NCBI GenBank assembly: GCA_963931865.1
Contig: OZ007517.1
Location: 5,841,707 to 5,905,706 of the forward strand
Origin: Axinella damicornis
Lineage: Eukaryota; Porifera; Demospongiae; Axinellida; Axinellidae
Length of the DNA stretch: 64,000 nucleotides
Direction: 5' to 3'
A program made the position numbers and the translations under genes. Shown piece after piece: positions 1-10,427 of the stretch. The notes beneath the pieces are model-generated. The model ran no database searches. It was not told the DNA's origin and was given only the letters and a program-made list of their open reading frames with translations. Numbering within the stretch: the stretch's first letter is position 1; each line of letters opens with the position of its first letter.

Positions 1-2113
1 AGTTGTCTGTCTTCTCTTTGTGGATGTGAAGAGTCATTAAGCTGTTGAGACGAGCTTGGCTCATCGTTGTTCGAAGATATGTTTTTACTCTCCGCAGAGC
101 TGATGCACTTCTTTCACTTACTGCATTTGTGGCAGGCATTACCAGCAGTATTCTCAACAGAGTACATACCTCTGACATGCTACCTCTAGCTGCAGGTGAG
201 AGGCTCTTGAAGTACTCTGTGATGTCACGCAGAGTTGGATTAGTGCTGACAAGCTCCCAGAAGGATGTGCCAAAAAGCTCCAATTGTGCTTTCAAAGGTG
301 AAGGGTGGAGATCATCACCATAGAACTTCACAACAAACTCAAAATCAGTGGTGTAGTCTTCACATTTTGCAGCTCTTAACAGCAAATCTTGGAGATGCCT
401 GTACACTCCATAGCCAGGTTGGTCAAATCGCTGCCTTATGAAGTTCACCACCAGGTCAAGTGCTTCCAGGTACTTCTGGCGAAAGAACTGCTTGGGAGTA
501 CCAGGAAAGTGACCTTCTCCAGTTCCAATCTCGTATCTACAAGGAGCCTTCCTCCTCCTAGGCATAGCTGGCTCATTCACTCCTAGTTGCTCTTGAAGTT
601 GAAGCACTTTCTCCCCAAAAAACCCATAGCACTCATCATTTCGAATGCGCTCCAAGGTTTTGCAAGTCAGTTCAGCAATACGCTGGCCCTCAGCCGCACT
701 CAGTGAAGGAGACTGAAGTGTCTTGCTGAGGTTATCAGTGTGCTTAAGGACACATTCGCCAAGTACTAGTCCAAACAGGTACTCAAATTTGTCCATTTGA
801 GCTTGCACACCCATAATCCTAGCTCGGGCCTCTGAGTCAGTGGCAATGTTTAAAGCTTCTTCCCAAAGTTGCTGAAGAACAGTGTAGTTGATAACAACAC
901 TTTCCAGTGACGCTGCTTTCACTGTCCATCTTGTGGGACAGAGTGTCCTGAAGCCAGGTTGGCTAGGAGAAATCTCTGACTTCAGTTTTTCAAACAAGCT
1001 GTCGCGACGTGGAGAATACTTCAAGAGTTTTGACATTTCACCAGTTGTGTCAAGAGTGTCACGTAATAGCCTGCTCTGTCGCACTGTGTCTCCAGCAGCA
1101 AGGTTGAGGGCATGGCCGTAACAGTGTGTGTAAACAGCACGTACCTCCTCTGCAGCTATCTGGGTTGCAACACCACTTCTGCAGCCTGCCATGTTGGCAG
1201 CACCATCGTAACACTGCCCACGACAGTTGGCAAGTTTCAAGTTCATGCGCAGGAGTGTGTCCTTCAAGACAGCCACTAGAACATTTGCACCAGTTGATTC
1301 TACTTTGTGCAGACCAATGAAGTCCTCATGTGGGTCAAAATCATCGTCAATCCACCGAAGACAAACAACAACTTGTTCTCGGTTGGAAGAGTCGGTAACT
1401 TCATCAGCCATCAAAGTGTAATAGCCTGCTGCTCTGATAGCACTGGCTATCTCCCTTGTCACTTTGAGTGACATGACCTGGAGAAGCTCATTCTGAATCT
1501 GAGGACTACAGTACTTGTCGGTTTTCTTCTTCAAGTACTGAAGTATTGTAGGATCATCCTTACTTCTGAGATGCAGCAACTGTGTGAAGTTACTGTCTTG
1601 CTCATCTCCATCCCCTCGCAGTGCCAAGCCCTGTCTAGCTAAGAACCTCACATTCTGGATCACCTTCAGAAGGTATTGTCTGTTGGCTCTTTTCTCTTGG
1701 GCATGAGCAGATGAGAGCAGCTCTCCTACATCCCGAGTGCTTTTTGGCAAGGTGACTACAAGTTCCACAGCTTTCTTGTGGACGGTGCTGTGCTCATGGT
1801 TGTTGAAAGCCCCTTTCTCCCCGCTGGTATCTTTCCAGTTACAGTACCCACGGAAAACGAATGCCGAGTCAACAGTTCCTGCGTTCTTCATCTTGCCCGT
1901 CTTCATCGCAACAACGCACGTGTGGCAAAACGCTAGGTCGCGAGATTCGTCGTAGTGGAGCCAACGCCACTTCTCGAACCATTGGTTCTGAAAGGACCGA
2001 TTGACCACTTTAGTCTTCCCAAACGGACGCTTAGGGAACTTAAAATGCATTGGCTGGTTGGGCCTTTCGTCAACTTCGGGGAGGCTAAACTCGACAGACG
2101 TCGGTGACGCCAT
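1..2113 (-). CDS. hAT-family transposase (TTF-type zinc finger / DUF4371 / dimerisation domain), 3' end beyond the window
   Basis: I translated the minus strand from the ATG at 2113 to base 2 and found 704 codons with no stop; the stop codon lies left of the window. Domain order fits hAT transposases of the ZMYM1/TTF type. A TTF-like zinc finger sits near residues 63-112 (CHTC, then an NWK motif, then HEHSTVH). A DUF4371-like region follows, with the MADEVTD motif near 235-241, CYGHALNLA near 331-339 and CPTRW near 392-396. The C-terminal dimerisation domain begins at SERSASALRRVKTYLR near 666. Together these would make a cut-and-paste transposase acting in the nucleus. The intact frame over 2.1 kb suggests a young, possibly active element, in contrast to the damaged genes elsewhere in the window. 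A domesticated host gene is the alternative, but the adjacent terminal repeat argues for a transposon. Confidence 0.93.
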   Translation of the reverse strand, partial: MASPTSVEFSLPEVDERPNQPMHFKFPKRPFGKTKVVNRSFQNQWFEKWRWLHYDESRDLAFCHTCVVAMKTGKMKNAGTVDSAFVFRGYCNWKDTSGEKGAFNNHEHSTVHKKAVELVVTLPKSTRDVGELLSSAHAQEKRANRQYLLKVIQNVRFLARQGLALRGDGDEQDSNFTQLLHLRSKDDPTILQYLKKKTDKYCSPQIQNELLQVMSLKVTREIASAIRAAGYYTLMADEVTDSSNREQVVVCLRWIDDDFDPHEDFIGLHKVESTGANVLVAVLKDTLLRMNLKLANCRGQCYDGAANMAGCRSGVATQIAAEEVRAVYTHCYGHALNLAAGDTVRQSRLLRDTLDTTGEMSKLLKYSPRRDSLFEKLKSEISPSQPGFRTLCPTRWTVKAASLESVVINYTVLQQLWEEALNIATDSEARARIMGVQAQMDKFEYLFGLVLGECVLKHTDNLSKTLQSPSLSAAEGQRIAELTCKTLERIRNDECYGFFGEKVLQLQEQLGVNEPAMPRRRKAPCRYEIGTGEGHFPGTPKQFFRQKYLEALDLVVNFIRQRFDQPGYGVYRHLQDLLLRAAKCEDYTTDFEFVVKFYGDDLHPSPLKAQLELFGTSFWELVSTNPTLRDITEYFKSLSPAARGSMSEVCTLLRILLVMPATNAVSERSASALRRVKTYLRTTMSQARLNSLMTLHIHKEKTDN

Positions 2114-2231
2114 AGCTACTAACTATATAAATGCACGACTCGAAGCGCGCGGAAAAATTAAAAAAAAAAAAACTGGCCAAAAAAGTGGTCCGGCCATGGC
2201 CTGACTGGCCGGACCGCTTCCTACGGCCCTG
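1..2231 (-). mobile_element. hAT transposon, right part with its 5' terminus
   Basis: Upstream of the transposase start the minus strand ends in CAGGGCCGTAGGAAGC, a typical hAT terminal inverted repeat, whose first base is at 2231. A perfect 10-bp inverted repeat (GGTCCGGCCA at 2187-2196, TGGCCGGACC at 2206-2215) forms a subterminal hairpin just inside it. The other terminus and its target duplication lie outside the window. If the duplication is 8 bp, as usual for hAT, this side is CTTATGTA at 2232-2239. Confidence 0.85.
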
Positions 2232-2446
2232 CTTATGTACTGCTGTAGCTTCTGTATGTTGATTATCCTTGAACCCTCAATTGTTACTGTAGGTTGCAAG
2301 ACTGGGGTGTCCCTCTGTGTGCTGTCCTTGCCCTTCTGCCCCGGGAGATTCTTCCTGGTGTACACATGTCGATGGCCATTCCTGTGATGCAATTTATTCT
2401 TCTTGTTCCCCATACTCCTGACACTGTTTGTTGCATCTGCTGTCAT
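2232..2446 (-). pseudogene. N-terminal exon of a Mutator-like transposase-type protein, cut by the hAT insertion
   Basis: The minus-strand frame from the ATG at 2446 encodes a lysine/arginine-rich start (MTADATNSVRSMGNKKNK), then EGSRIINIQKLQQYI, and reads straight into the hAT terminus at 2231. The phrase GSRIIN-LQ-I after a basic leader is what I know from N-termini of invertebrate proteins annotated with a Mutator-like transposase domain. The natural continuation (a cysteine-bearing segment) is missing because the transposon begins there. It should resume left of the window. Family assignment is from recognition of the motif only. Confidence 0.6.
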
Positions 2447-3985
2447 TCAATTTTGCTGCTATAGTGTTTATAGTAGTTGCACATGCGTGGTGCAGCGCTT
2501 GCGGTTTACAGTCAACAGTGGAATGTGTACGCTACTTTGGCGACAACTTTTATCGCTGAACTTACATCTAACCGTATATTAGACTGTACTTCAATTCTAC
2601 GAAGAGTTTTACCCGAAAAACATCCTGTTCGTAAGATACTGTGCATTCTACTTGCCTGATCAGGCGAAAAGCGGATAGCTGTGTGGTATGAACTACCATC
2701 ACTCGTTTTTCCAACGGCAGCGAAGCGAACTCGCTCCGAGCCGCCCTCCAGTCAGTTGAAAACTTCCCATGGATGCTGCCAAGCTGGCCTGTAGCCCTTT
2801 CTGATTGCAAAATCTGACGCCAAAAATCGCCAACTCGACCTTGAACTTTGATGTCACTACCCATGTTGGCATGTTGTAATCAAGTGCTAAGATCAGACCA
2901 GCTAGAAGGTACTCATGTTGCTGCATGTTACACCTCGTTTTTATTGCGTGTCTCTAGCTAGTTCCTGCGCGGAGAGACAAAGGTAACTTGTACGTTATGT
3001 ATATTTCATGAGCACACGGTATCCCGTAACCTTAAAACTCTTACAATTGACTGCTGTATCATCAGCGATGCATCCTTATTGATTGTAATAATCATATTCA
3101 TAATTATGCCAAATATGTGATGTAACATCCTACGTCGTCATGTGCATCATGTAGATAGTTCTGGCAAATGGAAGTGAACTCTATAGCTTACATGCAGTTA
3201 GAAGTCAAGCCCAAGGGATCCATATGCGATATAGACTCCTGAAGGATCTTGAATGTAACAGAATCCGGAAATTGCATGCCAATCTCAAGAGAGCAAATGT
3301 ATAGTTTTGAGATCGCACAGCAAAATGTGCAATCTCACCCACCTGTTACTAGCTAAGTGAAAAGCTGTGCTCTATGGTGTCAGTTCCGGATTATCTTCTG
3401 GCCCTTCTCTTGCATTAGTCGAGTCCAAGCGAGCAATGGCTGGTAAAGAGAAGATTACTGTGCTCGCAATTCACCATCACTATTTTTCAGTACGTCAGCA
3501 TCCATGGGCAATGGCGATTACGATGGTGTCGTAAGAATCTTTGTGGGCCTTTCCTGAGATTATGTTACAGTACTGTCAATGACAAACAAGCGATTGAGCA
3601 TGGCAGCCAACGAGAACAGTTATGCTCACAGATTTTGCACGCACAGTGCTCTCTTAGCTGAACTGTGCAATCTCAAATCCTTTATGCAATCTCAAGATTG
3701 TGGAAATGTTTTGTGCAATCTTAATCAAGATTGGCATGCAATTTCCGGATTCAGAGAACATATGCAATGCAGTCTCGAGATTGTGCAAATTCCTAGGACC
3801 GCGCGTAACATGTATATGAATATGTGAAGTGTTCCAAACAAAGAGTACAGTATTGGTCACTCCACACGAGTAGGGCACTGCTACAGGGATTGCCTTGAAA
3901 TGATGATGCCAGGCATTCTAGTATTCATAATATTATATCTATCTTCTACCCTCCCACCTCCACAACACAGGAAGCTAAGCTTTGT
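2447..3985. other. Non-coding stretch with repeat fragments
   Basis: I see no convincing exon here. It holds a solo transposon end at about 3018-3033 (CGGTATCCCGTAACC followed by TTAA, matching the ends of the TTAA-flanked elements further right). A perfect 25-bp inverted repeat pairs 3261-3285 with 3728-3752. A diverged copy of a dispersed repeat, recognisable by AATCTTTGTGGGCC, lies at about 3430-3620. Confidence 0.5.
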
Positions 3986-3991
3986 ACTTAC

Positions 3992-4220
3992 GTCCAGCAC
4001 TGCGAGGGCAGGGAGGTGGCTGATGTCCTCAGAGAGACCTTTCAGTTGGTTGTCGGCCAGAATAAGCTTGACTAGATCTGTCTGGTCCCACCACTGTTCA
4101 CTAGTATTGTGTCCAAAGTGACTCCGCCATCAGCGGGAGGGTCGACGCAGATGTGTCAAAAGCGACTCTGCCATCAGCGGGAGGGTCGACGTTGATCCGC
4201 CACACACTCTCTGGAATCAC
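3992..4220 (-). pseudogene. Leucine-rich-repeat exon resembling LRRC40, frame broken by a tandem duplication
   Basis: On the minus strand a splice acceptor (CATGCAG) is followed by codons for VIPESVWRINVD, and near the other end the exon encodes EQWWDQTDLVKLILADNQL and SEDISHLPALAVLD before a donor GTAAGT. The order VWRIN-VD, then WW-QTDL-KLI and LPAL-VLD matches the N-terminal part of LRRC40, an LRR protein of uncertain function. Between the two blocks a 44-bp segment is repeated (GTCGAC at 4185-4190 and again at 4141-4146). Neither the duplicated nor a single-copy version joins the blocks in frame, so at least one further indel is present. No other LRR exons were found in the neighbouring 2 kb. 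Confidence 0.65.
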
Positions 4221-4679
4221 CTGCATGAACAAAGAAACACCAACAAAATCTCATTTTACATTAGTACAAACATGCCTCAAAAAATTGCTATGCAACATAT
4301 GTATATGTACTAATGTAACTGGTATTCGCATTCAAGTAAGTTCCGGGGTTACACCAGAGATTGATTTGCGCATTCTCAGAATCCGGAAATTACGTGCCGA
4401 TTTCGGAATTGCGTAGTGAATCCCAAGATTGCGCAGACGTGCACAGTGCATGGGGTGAGTCTGAAGGGGCTCGCATAATAATAAGGATCAACAGAGAATT
4501 CAGCAAAGGGTATAGCTATTTCTCTATAGCAAGAAATTTCAAGTACAATGTCATGATAAATTAAACGCTCGAAATAATTTCAACAACAAATAATTAACGA
4601 ACGGAAATTTTACGAGTACACGAGGCCACCGAGAAGGCACTGCTGCTGTCAAGCGATGTCGATTCGGAGCTATTTGAAG

Positions 4680-4931
4680 CCCAGAAATGGCCTGCCCGAT
4701 CCCAAGGGCCCTTTGTCCCTGACCTTACCCCCACAAGCAATCGCTCTTGCCAACAGTGAGGCACGAAGCCAACCCAACCACAGCGGCAAGAAACGCTTTC
4801 ACAGATACTGCATAACGATCGTGAGAGTTGTGGGGTTCTGTTGTACATGCCAGCTCTTCACCGACAGCTGCCGCCCATATTTCTTTGTAGACATGGTATC
4901 CACGAATACAAGCTCTGTCAAATTCCGCCAT
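4680..4931 (-). pseudogene. HIRAN-like domain protein fragment, frameshifted
   Basis: From an ATG at 4931 the minus strand encodes MAEFDRACIRGYHVYKEIW, then VGEELACTTEPHNSHDRYAVSV. The EP-N--DRYAV pattern is that of a HIRAN-like module common in cnidarian and sponge proteins. After KA the expected VG-VP continuation appears only in another frame (VGFVPHCW), so the frame is broken by a small indel. It is too short and damaged to be a working gene as it stands. Function unknown; HIRAN domains in other proteins bind DNA ends. Confidence 0.5.
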
Positions 4932-5429
4932 GTTTCACGATAAGCACTGTGTCAATTTTTCGTACCGTATGTCGATTTGTACGAAAATTTTTAAACACGA
5001 AATTTTAATACATGAAAATTTTGTAACACGAAATATTCTCAAACTACGGTACGTATATATACTCTTGCAGGTAAGGCTGTCTGTGATGAAGTGCGGGGTA
5101 TACTCTCCCTTGCATGCACTGCCGATTGGCTTTCGGCCAACATCATACGTGTCTGGTGCTGCTTTCATTGAACGAAGACCGAAGCGCAAAAGAAAGGCGA
5201 AACTTTCACATGAAAAGTGGGAGGCACGTACGTACCCTCCAGTCAGTTTTGAGATCTGTGGTAGAGTAACCTTTAGAATATAGTTAACTGGTGTCCGTGT
5301 CTATGTTGGTCATGCAGGTGCTGGGTCAGGCATTTCACTTTCACTGGGGATGATGCCTCCAGCAGGTGACATATCGTGCCTGGCAACGGTAACATTGTCA
5401 GCTCCAGTTATGGCGCCTGTGACTGCATG

Positions 5430-5540
5430 GTGTGACAGGGTCCGCCTGTAGGTGTGACTAGTGTGACAGGGTCCGCCTGTAGGTGTGACTTGTGTGACAG
5501 GGTCCGCCTGTAGGTGTGACTAGTGTGACAGGGTCTGCCT
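5430..5540. repeat. 31-bp tandem repeat, about 3.5 copies
   Basis: Copies of GTGTGACAGGGTCCGCCTGT plus 11 bases start at 5430, 5461, 5492 and 5523 (the last partial). They are nearly identical, so the array is recent. Confidence 0.95.
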
Positions 5541-5586
5541 TCTTGATACCAATGGTGGCACCAGTCACTGTATCATGATTCAGTCA

Positions 5587-6013
5587 ACAGGGAAGGGCAA
5601 ATCTCTCTGTTACCTATTGGTGGTTTGCAATCCAAGAAGGTGGTTTGTCATTTTACACCAACTGTATAAAGGTATTCCTGCTAGCACTCGGAGATGACGG
5701 AGCTAACATAGTTTATGTTTCTACACCAACTGTAGCCCTGATGTATGATCAAGCAACAGAGCTACATTTTGTATATAAGGACAAATTAAGGTATTTCTGT
5801 CCTATATAGCACCCGGAAATGACGGAGCTACGTAACATAGTTTATGTTTCTACACCAACTGCAGACCTGATGAATGATCAAGTGACACAGCTATATACAG
5901 TAAGGGAAAAAGGTATTCCTGTTCTAGCACTTGGAGAGGACGAAGTTAACATAGATGATCTGATAATGCTTCTGAAAGAAGGCCCCAATGAATCTGAAGA
6001 CTGGCTGCTGTAG
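5587..6013 (+). pseudogene. RecQ-like helicase remnant with an internal duplication
   Basis: The plus strand reads TGKGKSLCYLLVV (a Walker A motif close to RecQ's TGSGKSLCY), then, after indels, VSTPTVALMYDQATEL and a second version STPTADLMNDQVTQL, then REKGIPVLALG. The order of Walker A followed by SP-VALM-DQV matches RecQ-family DNA helicases. A block of about 110-130 bp is repeated (around 5660-5770 and 5790-5900), producing two versions of motif Ia. Stops and frame changes make it non-functional. Related fragments occur at 19385-19725 and 39950-40330. Confidence 0.6.
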
Positions 6014-6279
6014 CTAGCCTTGGGAACAGTTACCTCGGTGCATTTGGCTTAGCACGAATAGCAGCTGCTTGTAGAACGTAGCTACACACTGTCAGCGTGG
6101 AAGAGCTTGCACTTGTTCAGCTGCTCTCACTCACCTGCCGCTTACACAGAGAAGCTGAAGATTGAGGCTCTCCCCCCATCTCCCTGCTGTATTAGGAAAT
6201 AATATTTGACAAACACCCTGAGAATATCCTTTACCCCAGCCAGTATACCGGACAGCCAGTATACCGGACAGCCCCTACT

Positions 6280-6310
6280 GTTATTGGGGCGAGTGTGAGC
6301 GAGTCCCACA
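6280..6310. repeat. Short dispersed repeat (GGGGCGAG-GAGCGAG), also at 6885-6935 and 51690-51740
   Basis: The phrase ATTGGGGCGAGTGTGAGCGA here, a close copy at 6885-6935, and an inverted copy at 51690-51740 (CTATGTGGGGCTCGCTCAGG) are diverged members of one repeat of at least 45 bp. Its full length and class are unclear. Confidence 0.6.
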
Positions 6311-6697
6311 GAAGAAATCACTGCAGCTCTTATTTTGCGTCTCATGTGCATTGCCACATTGACTTTTCAATTTTTGCAATGTACAAACCACGTTGAATAC
6401 TTTGCAATTTGTGTGACACGTGCAGCCATGTGTATTGTGGTCCACACGTATTATTTTATCGTAGATTTGGAACAAGTTAGCCGTGAGAAGACTCCCAAGG
6501 CACAGCAGCTGAGATGGTTGAGAAGCGAGGAAGCTCTGAGCACGCAAAGATAGGGTAACCTGTTCACTGGAACTTGTAACTGGGACCCCACTAGTGATAG
6601 GGGGAACGTCGCATTTAACTCTGCCGAGCGAAGGAATGCATTTGATCTCATAGCTAGATGTTACCGATTTATCAGAATTCGCTGACGTGTGATTACA

Positions 6698-6976
6698 ATG
6701 GCCGAGTCAAGCCCGGAGTATGTCGATGCCATTGATTGGATTAAAATGAAAGAAGAGAAAGAGAAGAAACTTCTACTGATGGAGGAAGAGATGCAAAAGG
6801 ATGTCAAGAGAACGAAAGTGGACATCAGCCAAGTGAAATTTGCAAACCACATGTGCACTCAGGCTACGCATGTGCTCTACCAACCAATTGGGGTGAGCAT
6901 GAGCGAGCCCCACATAGACAAGTTTGCTCATGCGTACGCAATCTACCAACCAAGCCTGCACAAGTTCTATAGATGA
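6698..6976 (+). CDS. Short charged, helix-forming reading frame (possible first exon)
   Basis: An ATG at 6698 opens a frame of 92 codons. The first ~55 residues are highly charged and heptad-like (IKMKEEKEKKLLLMEEEM), suggesting a coiled coil. The last ~30 residues lie in the dispersed repeat at 6885-6935, so the genuine coding part probably ends by splicing near 6850. I do not recognise the family. Confidence 0.3.
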   Translation: MAESSPEYVDAIDWIKMKEEKEKKLLLMEEEMQKDVKRTKVDISQVKFANHMCTQATHVLYQPIGVSMSEPHIDKFAHAYAIYQPSLHKFYR

Positions 6977-6989
6977 AATTTCCGGTTAG

Positions 6990-7690
6990 TAGTATTATAC
7001 AAGCGCAGTTCATTTTGCAACTCAAGTCTCAATTTGCAAAGTCAAGCAACTGACAGTTGATTCAGTGCAGTACCCCACCTTATTCAAGTGCTTGTCTCAA
7101 GCCGGCACTGATATGATGGCAAAGCCTGGAGGATAATAAGAGACTGGTACAACAATCCCAAGAGCAGAGTGAGAGATTTGGTAGCTGCTGTTGGCTGCAT
7201 TTACTCTCGAGCGTCGCGTACTTCAGGATCTGCTCTATCGCCATTCCTGTTCTTACGTACTAGTCATGGACCGCCTACGCAGAGAACTATAGAGCACAGC
7301 AACCTTGGCCCCTCTGTCTACGCCACCTATGTGACAATGTCGGTGCCTTTGCTCATTATCTCCGGCAACATATCCATGTGGTGCAAATCTTTGCAACAGA
7401 AAGGGCCTGGTACCCACTGTTTGTGCATGTGTCTAATCTCCCAGGAAAATTACCATGTACTACCACGACATCAAATATCATCCACTATCGCTATATTTGA
7501 TCAGTGCAGTCTTCCTGAGCAACGATGGAGTTCAATGACCGAGGGCTCTACTACGACCTTCACCGAGTTCTCCTGCACGTACGTATTTTGAGCCAGAACA
7601 GGTAGCATCCATTTCAGCCATTTGCAAAATGGAAAGACGTGTTTATTCGGCTCACGGACCGAGTTCGAAACGTCTGTGTGCTCAGAGCAT
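6990..7690. other. No recognisable feature
   Basis: A 140-codon open frame at 7169-7591 has no motif or biased composition that I can use. I see no splice-flanked exon or repeat end in this stretch. Confidence 0.4.
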
Positions 7691-7700
7691 TACCATTTAA

Positions 7701-8126
7701 GGTTACAGGATACTCATGCACGCGCTGTGTGAAATGTATTGGGAAATGTATACTTAAGCTCGCTAACCAAAAAGCTCGAGTACGAAGAGCGTGAGCAACT
7801 TGATTCTGGCAGTGGAGGTGCGCTGTCACAAGGTGCAGGGCATGATGGAAGCTTTTTCGATAGTATAATTCCTGGCAAATTTATCTGCTGTCTCGCTCGA
7901 GAAAAGCGGTAAATACGGCTTTTTGGCTAACTGAACTGCTCATTTTTGCACGGCTATATAGCGTATCGGTAAAAGCTTCCGTCATGCCCTGCACCTTGTG
8001 ACAGCGCACCTCCATTTCTAGAATTAAGTTGCTCACGCTGTTCATACCAGAGATTTTTGGTTAGCGAGCTTAAGTATGCATTTCCCAATACATTTCGCAC
8101 GGCGCGCACACGAGTATCGGGTAACC
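7701..8126. mobile_element. 426-bp foldback MITE with TTAA target duplication
   Basis: TTAA at 7697-7700 and 8127-8130 flank arms of about 155 bp in inverted orientation (7701-7856 and 7971-8126) around a ~115-bp loop. The ends read GGTTACAGGATACTC and GAGTATCGGGTAACC. TTAA duplications are typical of piggyBac and Kolobok elements. There is no coding capacity, so it would depend on a transposase supplied elsewhere. Confidence 0.85.
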
Positions 8127-8606
8127 TTAACATGGATAAGTTAACTAGCAAGCCACAAGTTGTTGAGCAGTTCTGGTGACATCCTGGTCCGACCTCGTTC
8201 TGGTGGAGAGTCACATCATCAGGCAAGTGGATATGCCCTGGGTCATATGCCAGGCCCAGGTGCGTCAGGACCTGGGTACGAGGCTAAATTTGGGGGTAAC
8301 GGAGGGGGGTCACTCCAATAGAATCCTTAATCACAGCTGCAACAGCAGGTCAAAACTTTGGCCATGTCTTTGTGTGGTTTGAATTGATTTCCGGGACATT
8401 GACAGTTGACTGCATTGCAGTTCAGCCATTTGCCTACTCAATGTCAAAATCAACAGTCAGACCACACAAAAAAACCCCGGTCAAAGGTTTGACCCGCGGT
8501 CGCAGCTGTGAACAGAAGACTCCATGAGAATGACTGCCGTCTGTTAGTGCAGTCAATCAGGCTGAACCCACATTGACCCACATGAATTGCAAGTCCATCC
8601 CTCCCT

Positions 8607-9270
8607 TAGTTGGAAACAAGACCCTTCGCACAGGGAGGAGGAAGGGTCTGGGCACATGCCTATTCGAGTTGTCCTGAGGGAATGAAATTATATATGCGTG
8701 GGTAATAGCACAGTTGCATAAGCCTAAATAGAGCCCACCAAAAGATTTCTGAGGGGGCTGGCAATCTGGGGTTTTTTGTGTGTAGATAAGTTTGAAGCCT
8801 AAAGCTTGTTTTAGCTTGGGAGTTGGCACTTTTCTCATGTATGGTTGGGGGGTTAGCCCAACCATATGTAACGTATAGGAAAAGTGCAATTTTTGATGTC
8901 CTCTAACTGCCAAACTAAACATCTTTTAGGCTTTAAACTTGGAGACTTTACTAAGACCTACATGCACCCCAAAAAATCAGATCACCAGCCCCCTAAGAAA
9001 TGTTTTGGTGGGCTCTATTTAGAGTTATGAAAATGTGCCATTAGCAATCAATAGATACCACATGAACGATCACGGTCGACCTGTTAGTTGCTCCTCTCCA
9101 TTTTTGTTGCGGGTAACATGGCACAGCACAGTGATTTGCAGTGTCTAGTCGTTGGCGCCACTAAAAGTCTGGAGAAAAACCATTCCACGATGTCATCATT
9201 CAACGTTTCTGATTCATGCAGGTCAACATTTCGTCCTTGCTCAGACCCTCCACGTGAAGAGTCGGGTTCT
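8607..9270. mobile_element. Diverged copy of the 334-bp element at 10428-10761, interrupted by another MITE
   Basis: The start (TAGTTGGAAACAAGACCCTT, 8607) and the blocks GATCACGGTCGACCTG and TGTCTAGTCG near 9066-9160 follow the element at 10428-10761 in the same order. The copy is split by a 334-bp foldback element at 8708-9041. Its outer ends are degenerate and I see no target duplication. Confidence 0.6.
8708..9041. mobile_element. Nested foldback MITE, probably TA target site
   Basis: The two halves are inverted copies: AAATAGAGCCCACCAAAAG near 8726 pairs with the inverse near 9005-9022, and the centre (AGCCCAACCATA near 8855 facing ATGGTTGGGGGGT) is nearly palindromic. Outermost bases are GCACAGTT on the left and the inverse of ATGGCACATTTT on the right. 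Comparing the host copy with its relative at 10428-10761 shows insertion at GGTAA-TTAGC, consistent with a TA duplication as in Tc1/mariner elements. Confidence 0.75.
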
Positions 9271-9359
9271 GAGAATAGGGTCAAGACACATGGTCACAGT
9301 TGCAACTTCGTCTCTGGATGGCCCCTCAACCTTACAACACAGACCATAGATATAAGACT

Positions 9360-9588
9360 AAGGTAACGGAGGGGATTTCCGGACAGTCTTTCAATTCCAG
9401 ACACAGTATTCATGCTCCTTGCATTCCCTCCGTTAGCAATTCTTCTTCCAAGTGTGCATGCATACCCTACCTTCGAACTTTCCAACGCTGTGCAGTAAAA
9501 AAACTGATCCTAGGGAGCGAAAGCTGGGGCTGTGTCCGGAAATCCCTTGCTGTCCGGAAACCATGCCGGAAACCCCCTCCGTTACCTT
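9360..9588. mobile_element. 229-bp MITE with 23-bp terminal inverted repeats
   Basis: AAGGTAACGGAGGGGATTTC at 9360 pairs with the inverted copy ending at 9588 (one mismatch in 23 bp). The interior repeats the TCCGG motif. A related fragment (GGTAACGGAGGGG) occurs near 8295. Target duplication not evident. Confidence 0.75.
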
Positions 9589-10130
9589 GTGCACAGCAAA
9601 TACATGCATGAAATATTATGTCTTACCTCCAGGGACCTGCTGGACAGGTTGAGTTGGCCCGTCTTCCTCGCCTGCTTCAACGCTGACTCCGAAACCTGGG
9701 TCCCATGCTCACTATGCCGCCGTGCTGACTGCATAAACGCCGGGTTCTTGCGCAGGATCATCTCAAACCGTTAACCCCTCCAAATATTCAGTGACGTCAT
9801 GATTCGTCTGGGAATTGGAACGAGACTAGTCGCGGAATTGGAATTGGAATGGACGAATCCTGAAAACGGCAGTGGTGAGAGAAGGAAAGTTATGAACACC
9901 AGGTCGCACAACCTGGAGTTGGTGAGTTGGGTCTGGGAACCAGACTAACTTGCTAGCGCTAAATGACATGAAGTCCATATTTCTTTGCTATGGAGCCTGG
10001 CCCATCCTAACCCTTACCCTATGACTTCCTGCCAACGACTCTGCAAGTATCATCATGTGAGTCTCGTGTGGCCAGACCCTTTTCCACACAAGGAAGGGAC
10101 ATAACCTGTTGCTCAGAAATTTAATTAGCA

Positions 10131-10367
10131 AGTGGTGGTCACTCCTGTATGTGCCGTACTTAGAGCAGCGACCGGGGATTGTGACCCCGTATATGGTGGG
10201 TGTGGCTGTATTCTACCAAGAGATCATGCAGTCATGGCAGATCTTCTCCTTGGTCACAGGGTCAGCAGCAGTTTAGCAGCGGGGTCGTGCTGTCACAGGG
10301 CAGTCACAGATTGTAACTCTGGTCACATGCAGCTCTAAGTATGGCGCATATTGGAATGACCACCCTT
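10131..10367. mobile_element. About 237-bp MITE with ~35-bp inverted ends
   Basis: AAGTGGTGGTCACTCC followed by TACTTAGAGC on the left pairs with GCTCTAAGTA followed by GGAATGACCACCCTT on the right. Both arms run about 35 bp with scattered mismatches. No coding potential and no clear target duplication. Confidence 0.7.
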
Positions 10368-10427
10368 GATTAGTAGTCCTGATTATGGTAATATACTTTC
10401 CTTGAGCTCAATAACAATGGTGGGTAC

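Noticed and set aside
2123..2130. TATATAA as a TATA box for the hAT transposase
   Set aside because: Only about 10-17 bp upstream of the start codon; a TATA box there would place transcription start inside the coding sequence.
5430..5540. CRISPR-like array
   Set aside because: The 31-bp units are directly adjacent with no spacers, and the sequence is eukaryotic.
7169..7591. 140-codon open frame as a gene
   Set aside because: No motif, no splice context and no compositional bias; similar lengths occur by chance at this scale.
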